Below, piece after piece: positions 16,734-25,093 of a stretch of 33,827 nt of DNA. Numbering within the stretch: position 1 is the first letter of the stretch; the number at the start of each line of letters is the position of its first letter. The notes under the pieces were generated by a model that ran no database searches, was not told where the DNA came from, and worked only from the letters and a program-made list of their open reading frames with translations. Source of the DNA: CADEEN01 sp963740395 (GTDB lineage Bacteria; Pseudomonadota; Gammaproteobacteria; Burkholderiales; Burkholderiaceae_C); assembly GCA_963740395.1 (NCBI GenBank), contig CAVUEP010000083.1, positions 1 through 33,827 of the forward strand, in the 5' to 3' direction. Made by a program: the position numbers and the translations under genes.

Positions 16734-16768
16734 CGCGGCAGGGGCTGCAGTAAACGACAATTCGGACC

Positions 16769-17002
16769 ATGGCCAAAACCGTTCCCGCCCTCACGCCCGC
16801 CCAGATTGCCCGCGCCATCGAGGTCGCCTGGGACGATCGCCCGCCCTTCAACCGTGTCCTGCGCGAGTGCGGCCTGTCGCACGGCCAGGTGGTGCAGCTG
16901 CTCAAGCGCGAGCTCACGCCCAACGCCTTCAAGACCTGGAACGCGCGCATTCGCACGGCGCGCGGCCAGCCGGCTGGCCCGGCCAGCCGCGCACCGCGCT
17001 GA
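16769..17002 (+). CDS. TIGR03643-family small protein
   Basis: A 77-residue protein (ALTPAQIARAIEVAWDDRPPFNRVLRECGLSHGQVVQLLKRELTPNAFKTWNARI...) matching the TIGR03643 pattern: a helix-turn-helix-like fold with conserved AWDDR.PF, GL...QV and NAFKTW. The function is unknown; DNA binding is plausible from shape only. It starts 35 bp after the SDR stop, so it may be co-transcribed. Confidence 0.82.
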   Translation: MAKTVPALTPAQIARAIEVAWDDRPPFNRVLRECGLSHGQVVQLLKRELTPNAFKTWNARIRTARGQPAGPASRAPR

Positions 17003-17096
17003 CGCTCGCGGCGCGAGTCGAGGGCTTGACGCAGGTCGTCGCGCTGGCAGCCGTTTGCAGGTAAAAAGGGCGGCTACTCACGGGTGGAGTCTGCCC

Positions 17097-17444
17097 ATGT
17101 CATGGTCGACATCGCGTACGCTTGGAATGTGGTCGCTGACGCTGGCCACTGTGGCCGCCTCGGCGCAATCCGCGCCGGCGGGCACGGTCGTCGTACCCCT
17201 GTCGCGCGGGCAGGCGCTGTACACCACGCACTGCATCGCCTGCCACGACGCACAGGTGCATTGGCGCGACGCGCGGCGGGCCACCGACTGGGAAAGCCTC
17301 AAGCGCGAGGTACGGCGCTGGCAGACCGCGAGTGCGCTGGCCTGGAGCGAGGCTGACGTGGTGCAGGTGGCGCGCTACCTCAACGACACCTTCTACCGCC
17401 ACCCGCAGACCTCGGACCTGGTGGGCCGGCTGTCGCGCCCCTAG
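17097..17444 (+). CDS. Secreted mono-haem cytochrome c
   Basis: The ATG at 17097 gives a signal peptide (MSWSTSRTLGMWSLTLATVAASAQSAPAG), a haem-binding CIACH and a downstream region (RRWQTASALAWSEADVVQVARYLNDTFYR) where the class I fold usually ends in a C-terminal helix. At 115 residues it is a short class I cytochrome c. GGGTGGAG upstream is a plausible ribosome site. It ends 12 bp from the convergent coiled-coil gene. Confidence 0.83.
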   Translation: MSWSTSRTLGMWSLTLATVAASAQSAPAGTVVVPLSRGQALYTTHCIACHDAQVHWRDARRATDWESLKREVRRWQTASALAWSEADVVQVARYLNDTFYRHPQTSDLVGRLSRP

Positions 17445-17456
17445 CCGGCCGGGCCT

Positions 17457-18146
17457 CTACTGGACCAGCAGCACCCGCATCCCCAAGGGCTTGCCGCTGG
17501 GGCGCTCGAGCACCTGGATCGTGGCCTGGCGTGGCTTGAAGCCCTCGGGCAGCGCCTGCTTGCCACGCACGATTTCATGGCCTGCGATCGACACCTCGAC
17601 GGGCTTGAGGTCGACGTTGACTTCCGTGCCGCGCGCGTTGGCACCCAGCACACTGAGCTGCAAGGTGCTCGCCATGGGCTTGGTGATGTCGCGATCGCGC
17701 GTCAGCACGAGGTCGTAGGCCAGCGCGCCGCTCTGCGCGGTAAAACGTCCCGAGCGCACCGCCACCGTGCCGCCGCGTGGGTCGGGCGGCAGCGTGGCGA
17801 TCACGGCCGCCAGTTCATCGCGCAGGCGCTGGGCTGCCGCGCGGGGTGCGGCCAGCTCGGCGTCCTGGCGTTGCTTGTCGGCCAGCGTTGCCTCCAGCCG
17901 CTGGCGCGTGTCTGCGAGCTGGGCTTGCAGCTGCTGACGCTCGCCATCCGCCTGCTCGAACGCGCCGCGCAGCTGCACGGATTCAGCCTGCGACAGGCGC
18001 GGCGGCAGGACGCGCTCCTGCACGAACCAGATACCGCCCACGCCTAGGGCGACGCCCAACAGCAGCAGCACCAGCCAACGCGGGACACGCCAGCCCGAGC
18101 GACGACGGCCATAGTCGATCACGACGGGGCGCGATTTACCGAACAT
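17457..18146 (-). CDS. Single-span membrane protein with coiled coil (DUF6776-like)
   Basis: After a basic N-terminus, one transmembrane segment (WLVLLLLGVALGVGGIWFV) is followed by a Gln/Leu/Ala-rich coiled coil of about 70 residues (VQLRGAFEQADGERQQLQAQLADTRQRLEATLADK...) and a beta-rich C-terminal domain. The layout resembles DUF6776 proteins of Burkholderiales, of unknown function; this match is from memory of the pattern. Length is 229 residues. A periplasmic structural or scaffolding role is a guess. Confidence 0.7.
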   Translation of the reverse strand: MFGKSRPVVIDYGRRRSGWRVPRWLVLLLLGVALGVGGIWFVQERVLPPRLSQAESVQLRGAFEQADGERQQLQAQLADTRQRLEATLADKQRQDAELAAPRAAAQRLRDELAAVIATLPPDPRGGTVAVRSGRFTAQSGALAYDLVLTRDRDITKPMASTLQLSVLGANARGTEVNVDLKPVEVSIAGHEIVRGKQALPEGFKPRQATIQVLERPSGKPLGMRVLLVQ

Positions 18147-18204
18147 GGGCGGGCGAAGTCGTCTTGCGTGCGTTGGGCATGGTGCGAGGGTACAGGGCGG
18201 CAGT

Positions 18205-18708
18205 TCAGGCGTCGAGGAAGAGGGTCTCGAGCCCCGAGGGGTGCGACCCCATGGTGGCGCGGAAGAGGCGCTCGTCGGTGGCGCGCAGGCGCCGGCAGAC
18301 TTCGCGGCCGATGTTCATCTGGATCAGCGCGAACTGCTCGGCGTCGCTCTCGAACAGGCGCAGCAGGTCGGCCGCGGTGAATTCGATCGCGCGGCAGTCT
18401 TGCGTGGCGCAGACCGAGGCACTGCGCGGGCGCAGATCCATCAGCGCCATTTCTCCGAAACAGTCGCCCGCGCCGAGGCGGTGCAACTCGGTGTCATGCC
18501 CCTGCCAGCCCTTGATCACGACCGCGCGGCCGCTCTCCAGCACGAACATCGAACTGGCCAGGTCGTCTTCGCGGAAGAAGAAGTCGCCCGCCGCGACGCC
18601 GACCTCGCGCGCCTGGCCGAGAAGGAACTGCAGCGCGGACTCGCTGATCGCGCCGAAGATCGGCATGCGTTGCAGCAATTCGATGCGCGGGGAGGGCAGG
18701 ATGTGCAT
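18205..18708 (-). CDS. Stand-alone cyclic-nucleotide-binding domain protein
   Basis: The 167-residue protein is a single cNMP-binding beta-roll: FREDDLASSMFVLESGRAVVIKG and GDCFGEMALMDLRPRSASVCA, the latter being the phosphate-binding cassette with GEMAL and an Arg. There is no helix-turn-helix, kinase or channel domain. It could be a cAMP/c-di-GMP-responsive adaptor or a degenerate relative of Crp. It lies 58 bp upstream of, and in the same direction as, the coiled-coil membrane protein, and may share a transcript with it. Confidence 0.83.
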   Translation of the reverse strand: MHILPSPRIELLQRMPIFGAISESALQFLLGQAREVGVAAGDFFFREDDLASSMFVLESGRAVVIKGWQGHDTELHRLGAGDCFGEMALMDLRPRSASVCATQDCRAIEFTAADLLRLFESDAEQFALIQMNIGREVCRRLRATDERLFRATMGSHPSGLETLFLDA

Positions 18709-18827
18709 GGCAGCGACGTCGCAGCGTGGACAGGCGACGCACAGTGTAGGGTGCTTGGCGCGGCTCAGTGCAGCCCGGCACGGGTTAGCATGGCCGCTGA
18801 GGTCGGCAGTGGGTTGCGTCGGGGGTC

Positions 18828-20006
18828 ATGATGGGATTGCGTGAGAGGTTCGGACGGCCGTTGCGGCTGGCGCTGGTGGGCGGCGGGCTCGATTCCTGGA
18901 TCGGGCAGATGCACCGCGGCGCGGCCGAGATGGATGGCTGGTATCGCGCCACGGCGGGCGTGTTTTCGAGCGACGCGGCACGCTCGCGTGCGGCCGGTGT
19001 GGCGCTCGGGCTCGATGCGGCGCGCAGTTACGGCGACGTGGCCGAGATGCTGAAGGCCGAAGCGGCGCGGCCGGACCGTGTCGATGCGGTGGCGATCATG
19101 TCGCCCAACGACACCCACTACCCGGTCGCCGCCGCGTCGCTCGACGCCGGTTTCGACGTCATCTGCGACAAACCCGTGACGCATGACTTTGCGCAGGCCT
19201 GCGACCTGGTTGCCCGCACGCGCAAGCAGGGCAGGCTGTTTGCCATTGCGCATGGCTATTCCGCCTACCCGATGACGCGCCACGCCCGCCAGCTGGTGCG
19301 CGACGGCGCGATCGGCACGGTGCGCTTGGTGCAGGTCGAGTACATCCAGAGCGGCGTGGCGCTGCGCCTGGAGGACGGACCGCAGAACAACCGCCTGCGC
19401 TGGGTGCTCGACCCGCAGCGCAGTGGCCAGGCGCTGGTGATGAGCGCGATCGGCTGCCACGCGCAGCATCTGGCGTGCTTCGTTTCGGGCCTGCCGGTGG
19501 CGCGGCTGACCGCCGATGCCGGCAGCCTGTTGCCGGGCCGCAAGCTCATCGACCATGTCTCGGCCCTGCTCGAGTTCGAGGGCGGCGCCCGCGGCACCTT
19601 CATCGCCAACCAGGCCGCGGCGGGCAGCGAGAACGACATCCGGCTGCGCATCTATGGCGAGCGCGGCATGCTCGAGTGGTCGCACCACGACGCGAGCTAC
19701 CTGAAGCTGGCGCTGATGGGCGAGCCGGTGCAGACCATCGGGCGTGGCGACACGCACCTGCCGCCAGACATCCTGGCCCTGGGCCGCATACCTCGTGGCC
19801 ACCCCGAGGGCCTGCGCGAGGCCTTTGCCAATATCTACGCCGAGCTGGCGCAGGAGCGCATGGCGCGCGAACTCGGTGAGCCCGTGGCCGCGCGGCCCTA
19901 CCCGCGCATCGAGGAGGGTGCGCACACGATGGCCTTCATCGAGGCCTGCCTGGCGTCCCAGGCCCGAGGCGCCTGGGTCGACGTGGCGCGCCTGCCCGCC
20001 GGCTGA
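18828..20006 (+). CDS. Gfo/Idh/MocA-family dehydrogenase
   Basis: The N-terminal Rossmann domain (LRLALVGGGLDSWIGQMHRGAAE) carries the dinucleotide-binding glycines. MSPNDTHYPVAAASLDAGFDVICDKPVTHD contains the family's E/D-K-P motif, and HGYSAYPMTRHARQLV is the start of the C-terminal beta-sheet domain. Length is 392 residues. Members oxidise or reduce sugars, inositols or related polyols with NAD(P). ATG at 18828 or 18831 is possible. It heads a four-gene co-directional run (hydrolases and aldo/keto reductase), suggesting a catabolic operon of unknown substrate. Confidence 0.88.
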   Translation: MMGLRERFGRPLRLALVGGGLDSWIGQMHRGAAEMDGWYRATAGVFSSDAARSRAAGVALGLDAARSYGDVAEMLKAEAARPDRVDAVAIMSPNDTHYPVAAASLDAGFDVICDKPVTHDFAQACDLVARTRKQGRLFAIAHGYSAYPMTRHARQLVRDGAIGTVRLVQVEYIQSGVALRLEDGPQNNRLRWVLDPQRSGQALVMSAIGCHAQHLACFVSGLPVARLTADAGSLLPGRKLIDHVSALLEFEGGARGTFIANQAAAGSENDIRLRIYGERGMLEWSHHDASYLKLALMGEPVQTIGRGDTHLPPDILALGRIPRGHPEGLREAFANIYAELAQERMARELGEPVAARPYPRIEEGAHTMAFIEACLASQARGAWVDVARLPAG

Positions 20007-20040
20007 ACGCCTCTCGAACCCATCTCTCAGGAGCGCAACC

Positions 20041-20832
20041 ATGCTCGTCAAGCAAGTCTGGACCGGCAATTCGTATCGCAATTTCAACTACCTGGTCGCC
20101 TGCGGCGAGACCGGCGAAGCGCTGGCGATCGACCCGCTGGACCATGTGAAGTGCCTGCAGGCGGCCAAGGACGAGGGCTGGCAGATCACGCAGATCCTCA
20201 ATACCCACGAGCACCACGACCACACCGGCGGCAACGAAGCCATGGTGCGCGCCACCGGGGCCAAGATCCTGGCGCACCACAACGCCGGCGGCAAGATCCC
20301 CGGCATGTCGCGCGGCTTGGCCGCGGGTGATGTGGTCAAGGTCGGCAAGACGGTCGAGCTCGAGGCGATGGACACGCCGGGGCACACGATGTGCCATATC
20401 TGCCTGAAGTCGCACACCGAGCAACCGGCGCTGTTCTCGGGCGATACGCTGTTCAACGCCGGTGCGGGCAATTGCCACAACGGCGGCGATCCGGACACGC
20501 TCTTCAAGTCCTTCTCCGAACAACTGGCGAAACTGCCGTCGACGACGCGCGTGTACCCGGGGCACGACTATGTCGAGAACAACCTGCGCTTCACACTCGA
20601 CCGCGAGCCCGACAATGCCCCGGCCCAGGCCCTGCTCGAGCAACTGACGGGCCAGGATCCGGCGCATGCCTATGTCTCGACGCTGGCCACGGAAATGCAG
20701 GTCAACACCTTTTTTCGGCTCAGCAGTCCGAGCGTGATCGCGCAGCTGCGCGAGGTGTTCCCGGATCTGCCCGACCAGCCCGACGCGCGCACCGTGTTCG
20801 TGAAGTTGCGCCAGCTGCGCAACGACTGGTGA
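20041..20832 (+). CDS. Metallo-beta-lactamase-fold hydrolase, glyoxalase II-like
   Basis: The ATG at 20041 has AGGAG ten bases upstream. The binuclear metal motif THEHHDHTGG gives His56, His58, Asp60 and His61. DTPGHTMCHICL and FSGDTLFNAGAGNCHNGGDPDTLF add the further His and bridging Asp, and VYPGHDYVENNLRF the last His, all in the glyoxalase II arrangement. Length is 263 residues. It most likely hydrolyses a thioester or lactone. Position between a dehydrogenase and a fumarylacetoacetase-family gene suggests a pathway role rather than general methylglyoxal detoxification. Confidence 0.9.
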   Translation: MLVKQVWTGNSYRNFNYLVACGETGEALAIDPLDHVKCLQAAKDEGWQITQILNTHEHHDHTGGNEAMVRATGAKILAHHNAGGKIPGMSRGLAAGDVVKVGKTVELEAMDTPGHTMCHICLKSHTEQPALFSGDTLFNAGAGNCHNGGDPDTLFKSFSEQLAKLPSTTRVYPGHDYVENNLRFTLDREPDNAPAQALLEQLTGQDPAHAYVSTLATEMQVNTFFRLSSPSVIAQLREVFPDLPDQPDARTVFVKLRQLRNDW

Positions 20833-20863
20833 ATTCGCTTTCAACTCCAGAGGAAGTCCGTCC

Positions 20864-21576
20864 ATGACTCGAGACCCGACCCGCGGCACCTACGTCATCG
20901 ACATCGGGCCCCAGCCCTCGGTGGCGGTGGCCGGCAGCGACGCGCGTTTCCCGGTCGGCCGCATCTATTGCGTCGGCCGCAACTACGCCGACCATGCGCG
21001 CGAGATGGGGCACGACCCCGACCGCGAGCCGCCGTTTTTCTTCATGAAGCCCGCCAATTCCGTCGTGCCCAGCGGCGCGTCGCTGGCCTACCCGGTCGGT
21101 ACCAAGGACGTGCACCACGAGATCGAGATGGTCGTGGCGATCGGCAAGGGCGGCAAGAACATCCCGGTCGAGCAGGCGCTGGAGCATGTCTGGGGCTACG
21201 CCGTCGGCCTGGACATGACCCGCCGCGACATCCAGGGCGAGGCCAAGAAGATGGGCCGGCCCTGGGAGATGGGCAAGGGCTTCGACGAGTCGGCGCCGAT
21301 CTCGCGCGCTGCGCCCGGCCAGCGAGATCGGTCACCCGGCCAAGGGCGCGATCACGCTCAAGGTCAACGGCGCAGCTCAAGCAAAGCGGTGACCTGGCGA
21401 TGCAGATCTGGAGCCTGCCCGAGCAGATTGCCTACCTGTCGAACCTGGTCACGCTGCAGCCCGGCGATCTGATCTTCTCGGGCACACCGGCCGGCGTGGG
21501 TCCGATCCAGCCGGGCGACAAGCTCGAGGGCCATGTCGAGGGTGTCGGCGACCTTCTCGTCACGTACAAGAGGTAG
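20864..21576 (+). CDS. Fumarylacetoacetate hydrolase-family protein (two frameshifts)
   Basis: RIYCVGRNYADHAREMGHDPDREPPFFFMKPANSVVPSG and HHEIEMVVAIGKGGKNI (the metal-binding Glu pair) with GLDMTRRDIQ (metal Asp) define the FAH family. The closest type by eye is fumarylpyruvate hydrolase of the gentisate route. One extra C near 21,304 and one extra base near 21,372 break the frame. After correction it reads ALRPASEIGHPAKGAITLKVNGE then LKQSGDLAMQIW... to ...LLVTYKR. Corrected length is about 236 residues. AGAGGAAG upstream is the ribosome site. It is 31 bp after the metallo-hydrolase gene, so co-transcribed. Confidence 0.85.
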
Positions 21577-21620
21577 CAACCGCGGGCGACACGAGTCCAC
21601 GCAGCCAACGGGACGACAAC

Positions 21621-22622
21621 ATGCAGCAACGACAACTGGGACAGAACGGGCCACGCGTCGGAGCGCTGGGCCTGGGCTGCATGGGCATGACGATTGCCTA
21701 CGGCACGCCCGACGACGCGGAGTCGATCGCGACCATCCACCGCGCTGTCGACCTCGGCGTCAACCTGCTCGCCACCTCCGACGCCTACGGCAACGGCGTC
21801 AACGAGCAGCTGGTCGGCAAGGCGATCAAGGGCCGGCGCGAACAGGTGCTGATTTGCACCAAGTTCGGCAACCTGGCCCTGGCCACGCGCGATGGCACGG
21901 GCGCCGCGCCGGCACTCACCGGCGGCCACCCCGACTACGTGGTGCAGGCCTGCGAGAACAGCCTGAAGAACCTGGGCGTGGACGTGATCGACATCTACGG
22001 CCTCCACCGCATGGATATCGCGGTGCCGATCGAAGACACCGTGGGCGCCATGCAGCGCCTGGTCGAACAGGGCAAGGTGCGCCACCTGCTGCTCTCGGAA
22101 GCCGGTGCGCAGACGCTGCGCCGCGCGCACCGCGTGCACCCGATCGCGGCGCTCGAGACCGAGTATTCGCTCTGGAGCCGCGACGTCGAGAGCGAGATCC
22201 TGCCCACCTGCCGCGAGCTCGGCGTCGGCTTCATGGCCTACTCGCCGCTGGGCCGCGGCTTCCTGACCGCGACGCTGAAGACGCTCGACGTGCTGCAGCC
22301 CAAGGACCGCCGGCGGGACCACCCGCGCTTCAGCGCCGACAACCTGGCGCGCAACACGGGCCTGCTCGCGCCGCTCGAGCAGATCGCCGCGGCCAAGGGC
22401 TGCACGCCCGCACAGGTGGCGCTGGCCTGGTTGCTGGCGCAGGGCCCCGACATCGTGCCTATCCCCGGCACCAAGCGCAGGCAGTGGCTCGAACAGAATT
22501 GCGCGGCGCTCGACGTCGGGTTGTCGGCCGCCGAGCTCGAATCGCTGTCGCGCGCCTTCCCGCCCCACGTGACGGCGGGCAGCCGCTACCCCGACAAGCA
22601 GATGGCGACGTTGGGGCTCTGA
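21621..22622 (+). CDS. Aldo/keto reductase, AKR13-like
   Basis: A 333-residue TIM-barrel aldo/keto reductase: LGLGCMGMTIAYGTPDDAESIATIHRAVDLGVN near the start, LICTKFGNLA (catalytic Lys), IYGLHRMD (catalytic His), VGFMAYSPLGRGFLT and IVPIPGTKRRQWLEQN (NADPH binding). The usual catalytic Asp in NFFDTADVYG is here NLLATSDAYG: the canonical Asp position is Ala (codon GCC, 21771-21773), though Tyr, Lys and His remain. It is the last gene of the four-gene run. Confidence 0.88.
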   Translation: MQQRQLGQNGPRVGALGLGCMGMTIAYGTPDDAESIATIHRAVDLGVNLLATSDAYGNGVNEQLVGKAIKGRREQVLICTKFGNLALATRDGTGAAPALTGGHPDYVVQACENSLKNLGVDVIDIYGLHRMDIAVPIEDTVGAMQRLVEQGKVRHLLLSEAGAQTLRRAHRVHPIAALETEYSLWSRDVESEILPTCRELGVGFMAYSPLGRGFLTATLKTLDVLQPKDRRRDHPRFSADNLARNTGLLAPLEQIAAAKGCTPAQVALAWLLAQGPDIVPIPGTKRRQWLEQNCAALDVGLSAAELESLSRAFPPHVTAGSRYPDKQMATLGL

Positions 22623-22693
22623 GGGCGCCACTCACGCTGCGGGCCAGGCTGATCGCGGCGCCGACACCTTCGCACATGTGGTGGTGCGGACGC

Positions 22694-23203
22694 TCAGGGA
22701 TAGCGTGCCAGCGTCTGATACCCGCCGCGTGATTGCACCAACGCGTAGCCGCGCACCGGCCATCGCAGTCTGGGCAGATCGCTCGGAGGCAAGGCTCCTT
22801 TTGCCCTGCGCGCCAGCGTCACATGCGGCCGGAAGGGGCGTGCCTCCAATGGCAATGCCAGCCGCTGCAGCGCGTCGCGCAACTGGCTGTGCAGCGCATG
22901 CATTGCTTCAGGCACCGGGTCAGGGCACACCACGGTCAGCCCTTTGGGCCAGACCTCGGCGCGACTGAGCGTGAATTCGAAGGGAAGCATCGACATCGGC
23001 AGCGCCAGCGCCCGCGTCAGTTCGGGCAGGCGCTCATCGGGCGTCGCGCCGATGAAGTGCAGAGTGAGGTGCAGCTGTGCCGGCGCGACGAGCGCAGCGC
23101 CCTGCGGCCAGGCCCAGCGCGATTGCCAGGCGGCGAGCGTGCGCAAGGCCTCCGCGTCGGGCCAGAGCGCCACGAACAACCGAGACGTCGCTGCGGCCGC
23201 CAC
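22694..23203 (-). CDS. thpR: RNA 2',3'-cyclic phosphodiesterase (ThpR/LigT)
   Basis: Two HXTX motifs (HLTLHF and HVTLAR) mark the 2H phosphoesterase fold, and SRLFVALWPDAEAL is the usual N-terminus. The likely start is GTG at 23201-23203, two bases after the corrected stop of the transporter gene. The frame happens to be open from the transporter into this gene only because of a +1 error near 23,260 (see the transporter). Length is 169 residues. The enzyme acts on 2',3'-cyclic phosphate RNA ends. Confidence 0.82.
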   Translation of the reverse strand: MAAAATSRLFVALWPDAEALRTLAAWQSRWAWPQGAALVAPAQLHLTLHFIGATPDERLPELTRALALPMSMLPFEFTLSRAEVWPKGLTVVCPDPVPEAMHALHSQLRDALQRLALPLEARPFRPHVTLARRAKGALPPSDLPRLRWPVRGYALVQSRGGYQTLARYP

Positions 23204-23205
23204 GT

Positions 23206-24413
23206 TCAATCGCCCTGCAGCGGCTGCCCACGGCAGGCGCGCCACAGCGTCACGTCGTAGCGCGATCTTGAGCAACCCGCAGAGCACCAGCGGCGCAGCC
23301 AGCCAACCGGCGGCAAACAGCGCGCCGGCCAGCGTCGGGCTCGCGGCCGAGGCCAGGCTGCGCGGCACGGTGGTGAAGCTGGCCGCAGCCGTGCGCTCGG
23401 CCGGCGTGACCACGCTCATCACGTAGGCGGTGCGCGTGGGCACGTCCATCTGCGACAGCAGCGCGCGCACCAGCAGCAGCGCCAGCACCAGCGGCAGCGA
23501 AGGGCGCCAGTGCGGCGGCGACCAGGCAGACGTTGGCCGGGATGTGCGTGAAGACCATCGTGTTCAAGAGGCCGATGCGTCGCGCCAGCCAGGGCGCGAC
23601 CAGCTGCGAGGCGGCACTGAGCAGGCCGGTCCAGAAGAAGAACGCGCCGGCCGCGGCCAGCGACAGCCCGAAGCGCTGCATCAGCCACAGCGATACCAGG
23701 CTGTTGAGCACCAGGCCCCCGGCAAAGGCGTCGACCGAGAACAGCGCCGCGAGCTTGACGACCACCGGGCGCGAGGGGCCGAGCGGCGCGGGCGCCGCGG
23801 CGTGCGGGTCGGCCGCCGAGGGCAGCGGCAGGCGCCGGTACAGCGTCCAGATCGCCAACCCGATGACGGCGTACAGCACGAACATCGCGCGCAGGGCATC
23901 GACCATCGCCCATCCGGCGCGGGGGGCCAGCCAAGCCGGCAGGCCCACCGCCAGGGCACCGAATGCCGCGCTGAGCGAGCCGGCCAGGCTGTAGCGCGCG
24001 AACAGCGCGGTGCGCTCGCGGCTGTTGCGCGCCAGGCTGGCCAGGCGGGCATGTTCGAGTGGCAGGAACAGGCTGACATCGCCCGCGCCCGGGTTGAGCG
24101 TGCCGATGAAAGCCAACACGAGCAGCGGCGCGAAGGCGCTCAAGCTCGCGAAGCCGACGCCGGTGGCGGCCATCAGGAGGGCGGCAAACAGCAGCAGCGT
24201 GCGCGGCGCCGCGCGATGGCCCCAGGCACCGAGAGCCAGCGTGGCCAGCGCCGATCCGAGCAGGGTGGCGGTGCTGAGCACGCCGACGGCAAAGCTGTCG
24301 TGGCCCAACGCCAGCAGGTAGGCCGGCAGCAGCACGGCCACCGAGCCATCGACGAAGCCGCGCAGCGCGCGGCCGGCAATGAGGGTGCGGGCGGTGGTGT
24401 CCGTACTTTTCAG
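23206..24413 (-). CDS. MFS transporter (two frameshifts)
   Basis: About 12 hydrophobic segments, with ARTLIAGRALRGFVDGSVAVLLPAYLLALG at the start, LSTATLLGSALATLALGAWGHR (loop 2-3) and LEHARLASLARNSRERTALFARYSLAGSLSAAFGALAVG. One extra base near 23,500 interrupts the frame before LAPSLPLVLALLLVRALLSQMDVPTR. A second near 23,260 hides the natural end; corrected, it reads KIAYDVTLWRACRGQPLQGD and stops at 23206. No ATG, GTG or TTG suits the N-terminus; a CTG overlapping the esterase stop (CTGA) is used tentatively. Length is about 402 residues. Substrate unknown. Confidence 0.8.
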
Positions 24414-25092
24414 ACGGCCGGGCGCAGCACGCTCAACAGCCAACGCTCGAGGTCGACCATTTCCTCGCGGCTGACCGAATGCTCCATCGGGTAGTCGTGC
24501 CACTCGGGACGGTAGCCCAGCGCGGCCAGCGCGTCGCGTGAAGCGGCGCCACGGCCATGCGGCACCACCGCGTCGCGCGTGCCATGGGCCAGGAAGATCG
24601 GCACGCTCGCGTTGGCCGTATGGCGCTCGGCGGCGGTGGTATCCGCCAGCGGCAGATACCCTGACAGCCCGGCCACTCCGGCCAGCCGTTGCGGGTAGCG
24701 CAGGCCCGCACCGAGTGCGAGCGCGCAGCCCTGGCTGAATCCGGCCAACACGATGCGCTCGGCGCGCATGCCGCGGGCGAGTTCGCGGTCGACGAGTTCG
24801 TGCACCAGCGCGAACGACTCACGCAGGCCGGCCTCGTCTTCGCGCGCCGGCCCTTGGCCTCGAGTTCGCGGCCCAGGATGTCGTACCAGGCGCGCATGCG
24901 GTAGCCGTTGTTCAGCGTCACCGGGCGCACCGGCGCGCGCGGCAGCAGCCAGCGCACCGGGCCCACCGCAGAGAGGTCGAGCTCGTCGGCCAGCGGCAGG
25001 AAGTCGGTGCCGTCGGCGCCCAGGCCGTGCAGCATCACGATGCAGGCCGCGGGCTCGCCCTCGGGACTCAGTTCGATGGTTTGCAGGCTCAT
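24410..25092 (-). CDS. Carboxylesterase/phospholipase, YpfH-type alpha/beta hydrolase (one frameshift)
   Basis: CIVMLHGLGADGTDFLPLADELDL starts the fold with its oxyanion region. GFSQGCALALGAG is the nucleophile elbow (GXSXG), GTRDAVVP carries the acid and MEHSVS the catalytic His. A two-base gain (or one-base loss) in a CG-rich run near 24,845 breaks the frame between EAKGR and EDEAGLRESF. The ATG at 25090-25092 lies one base after the trpS stop, so translation is probably coupled. Corrected length is about 226 residues. Substrates are short-chain esters or lysophospholipids in relatives. Confidence 0.85.
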
Positions 25093-25093
25093 C

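Noticed and set aside
22623..22693. Possible terminator between the convergent aldo/keto reductase and thpR genes.
   Set aside because: Only short, imperfect stems (CACC...GGTG) and no T-tract on either strand.
22694..23488. Apparent MFS-ThpR fusion protein: one open frame runs from the transporter's last helices into the phosphodiesterase.
   Set aside because: Removing one base near 23,260 restores a typical transporter tail (KIAYDVTLWRACRGQPLQGD) with a TGA at 23206, two bases before a suitable GTG for ThpR. The fusion is an artefact of a +1 error.
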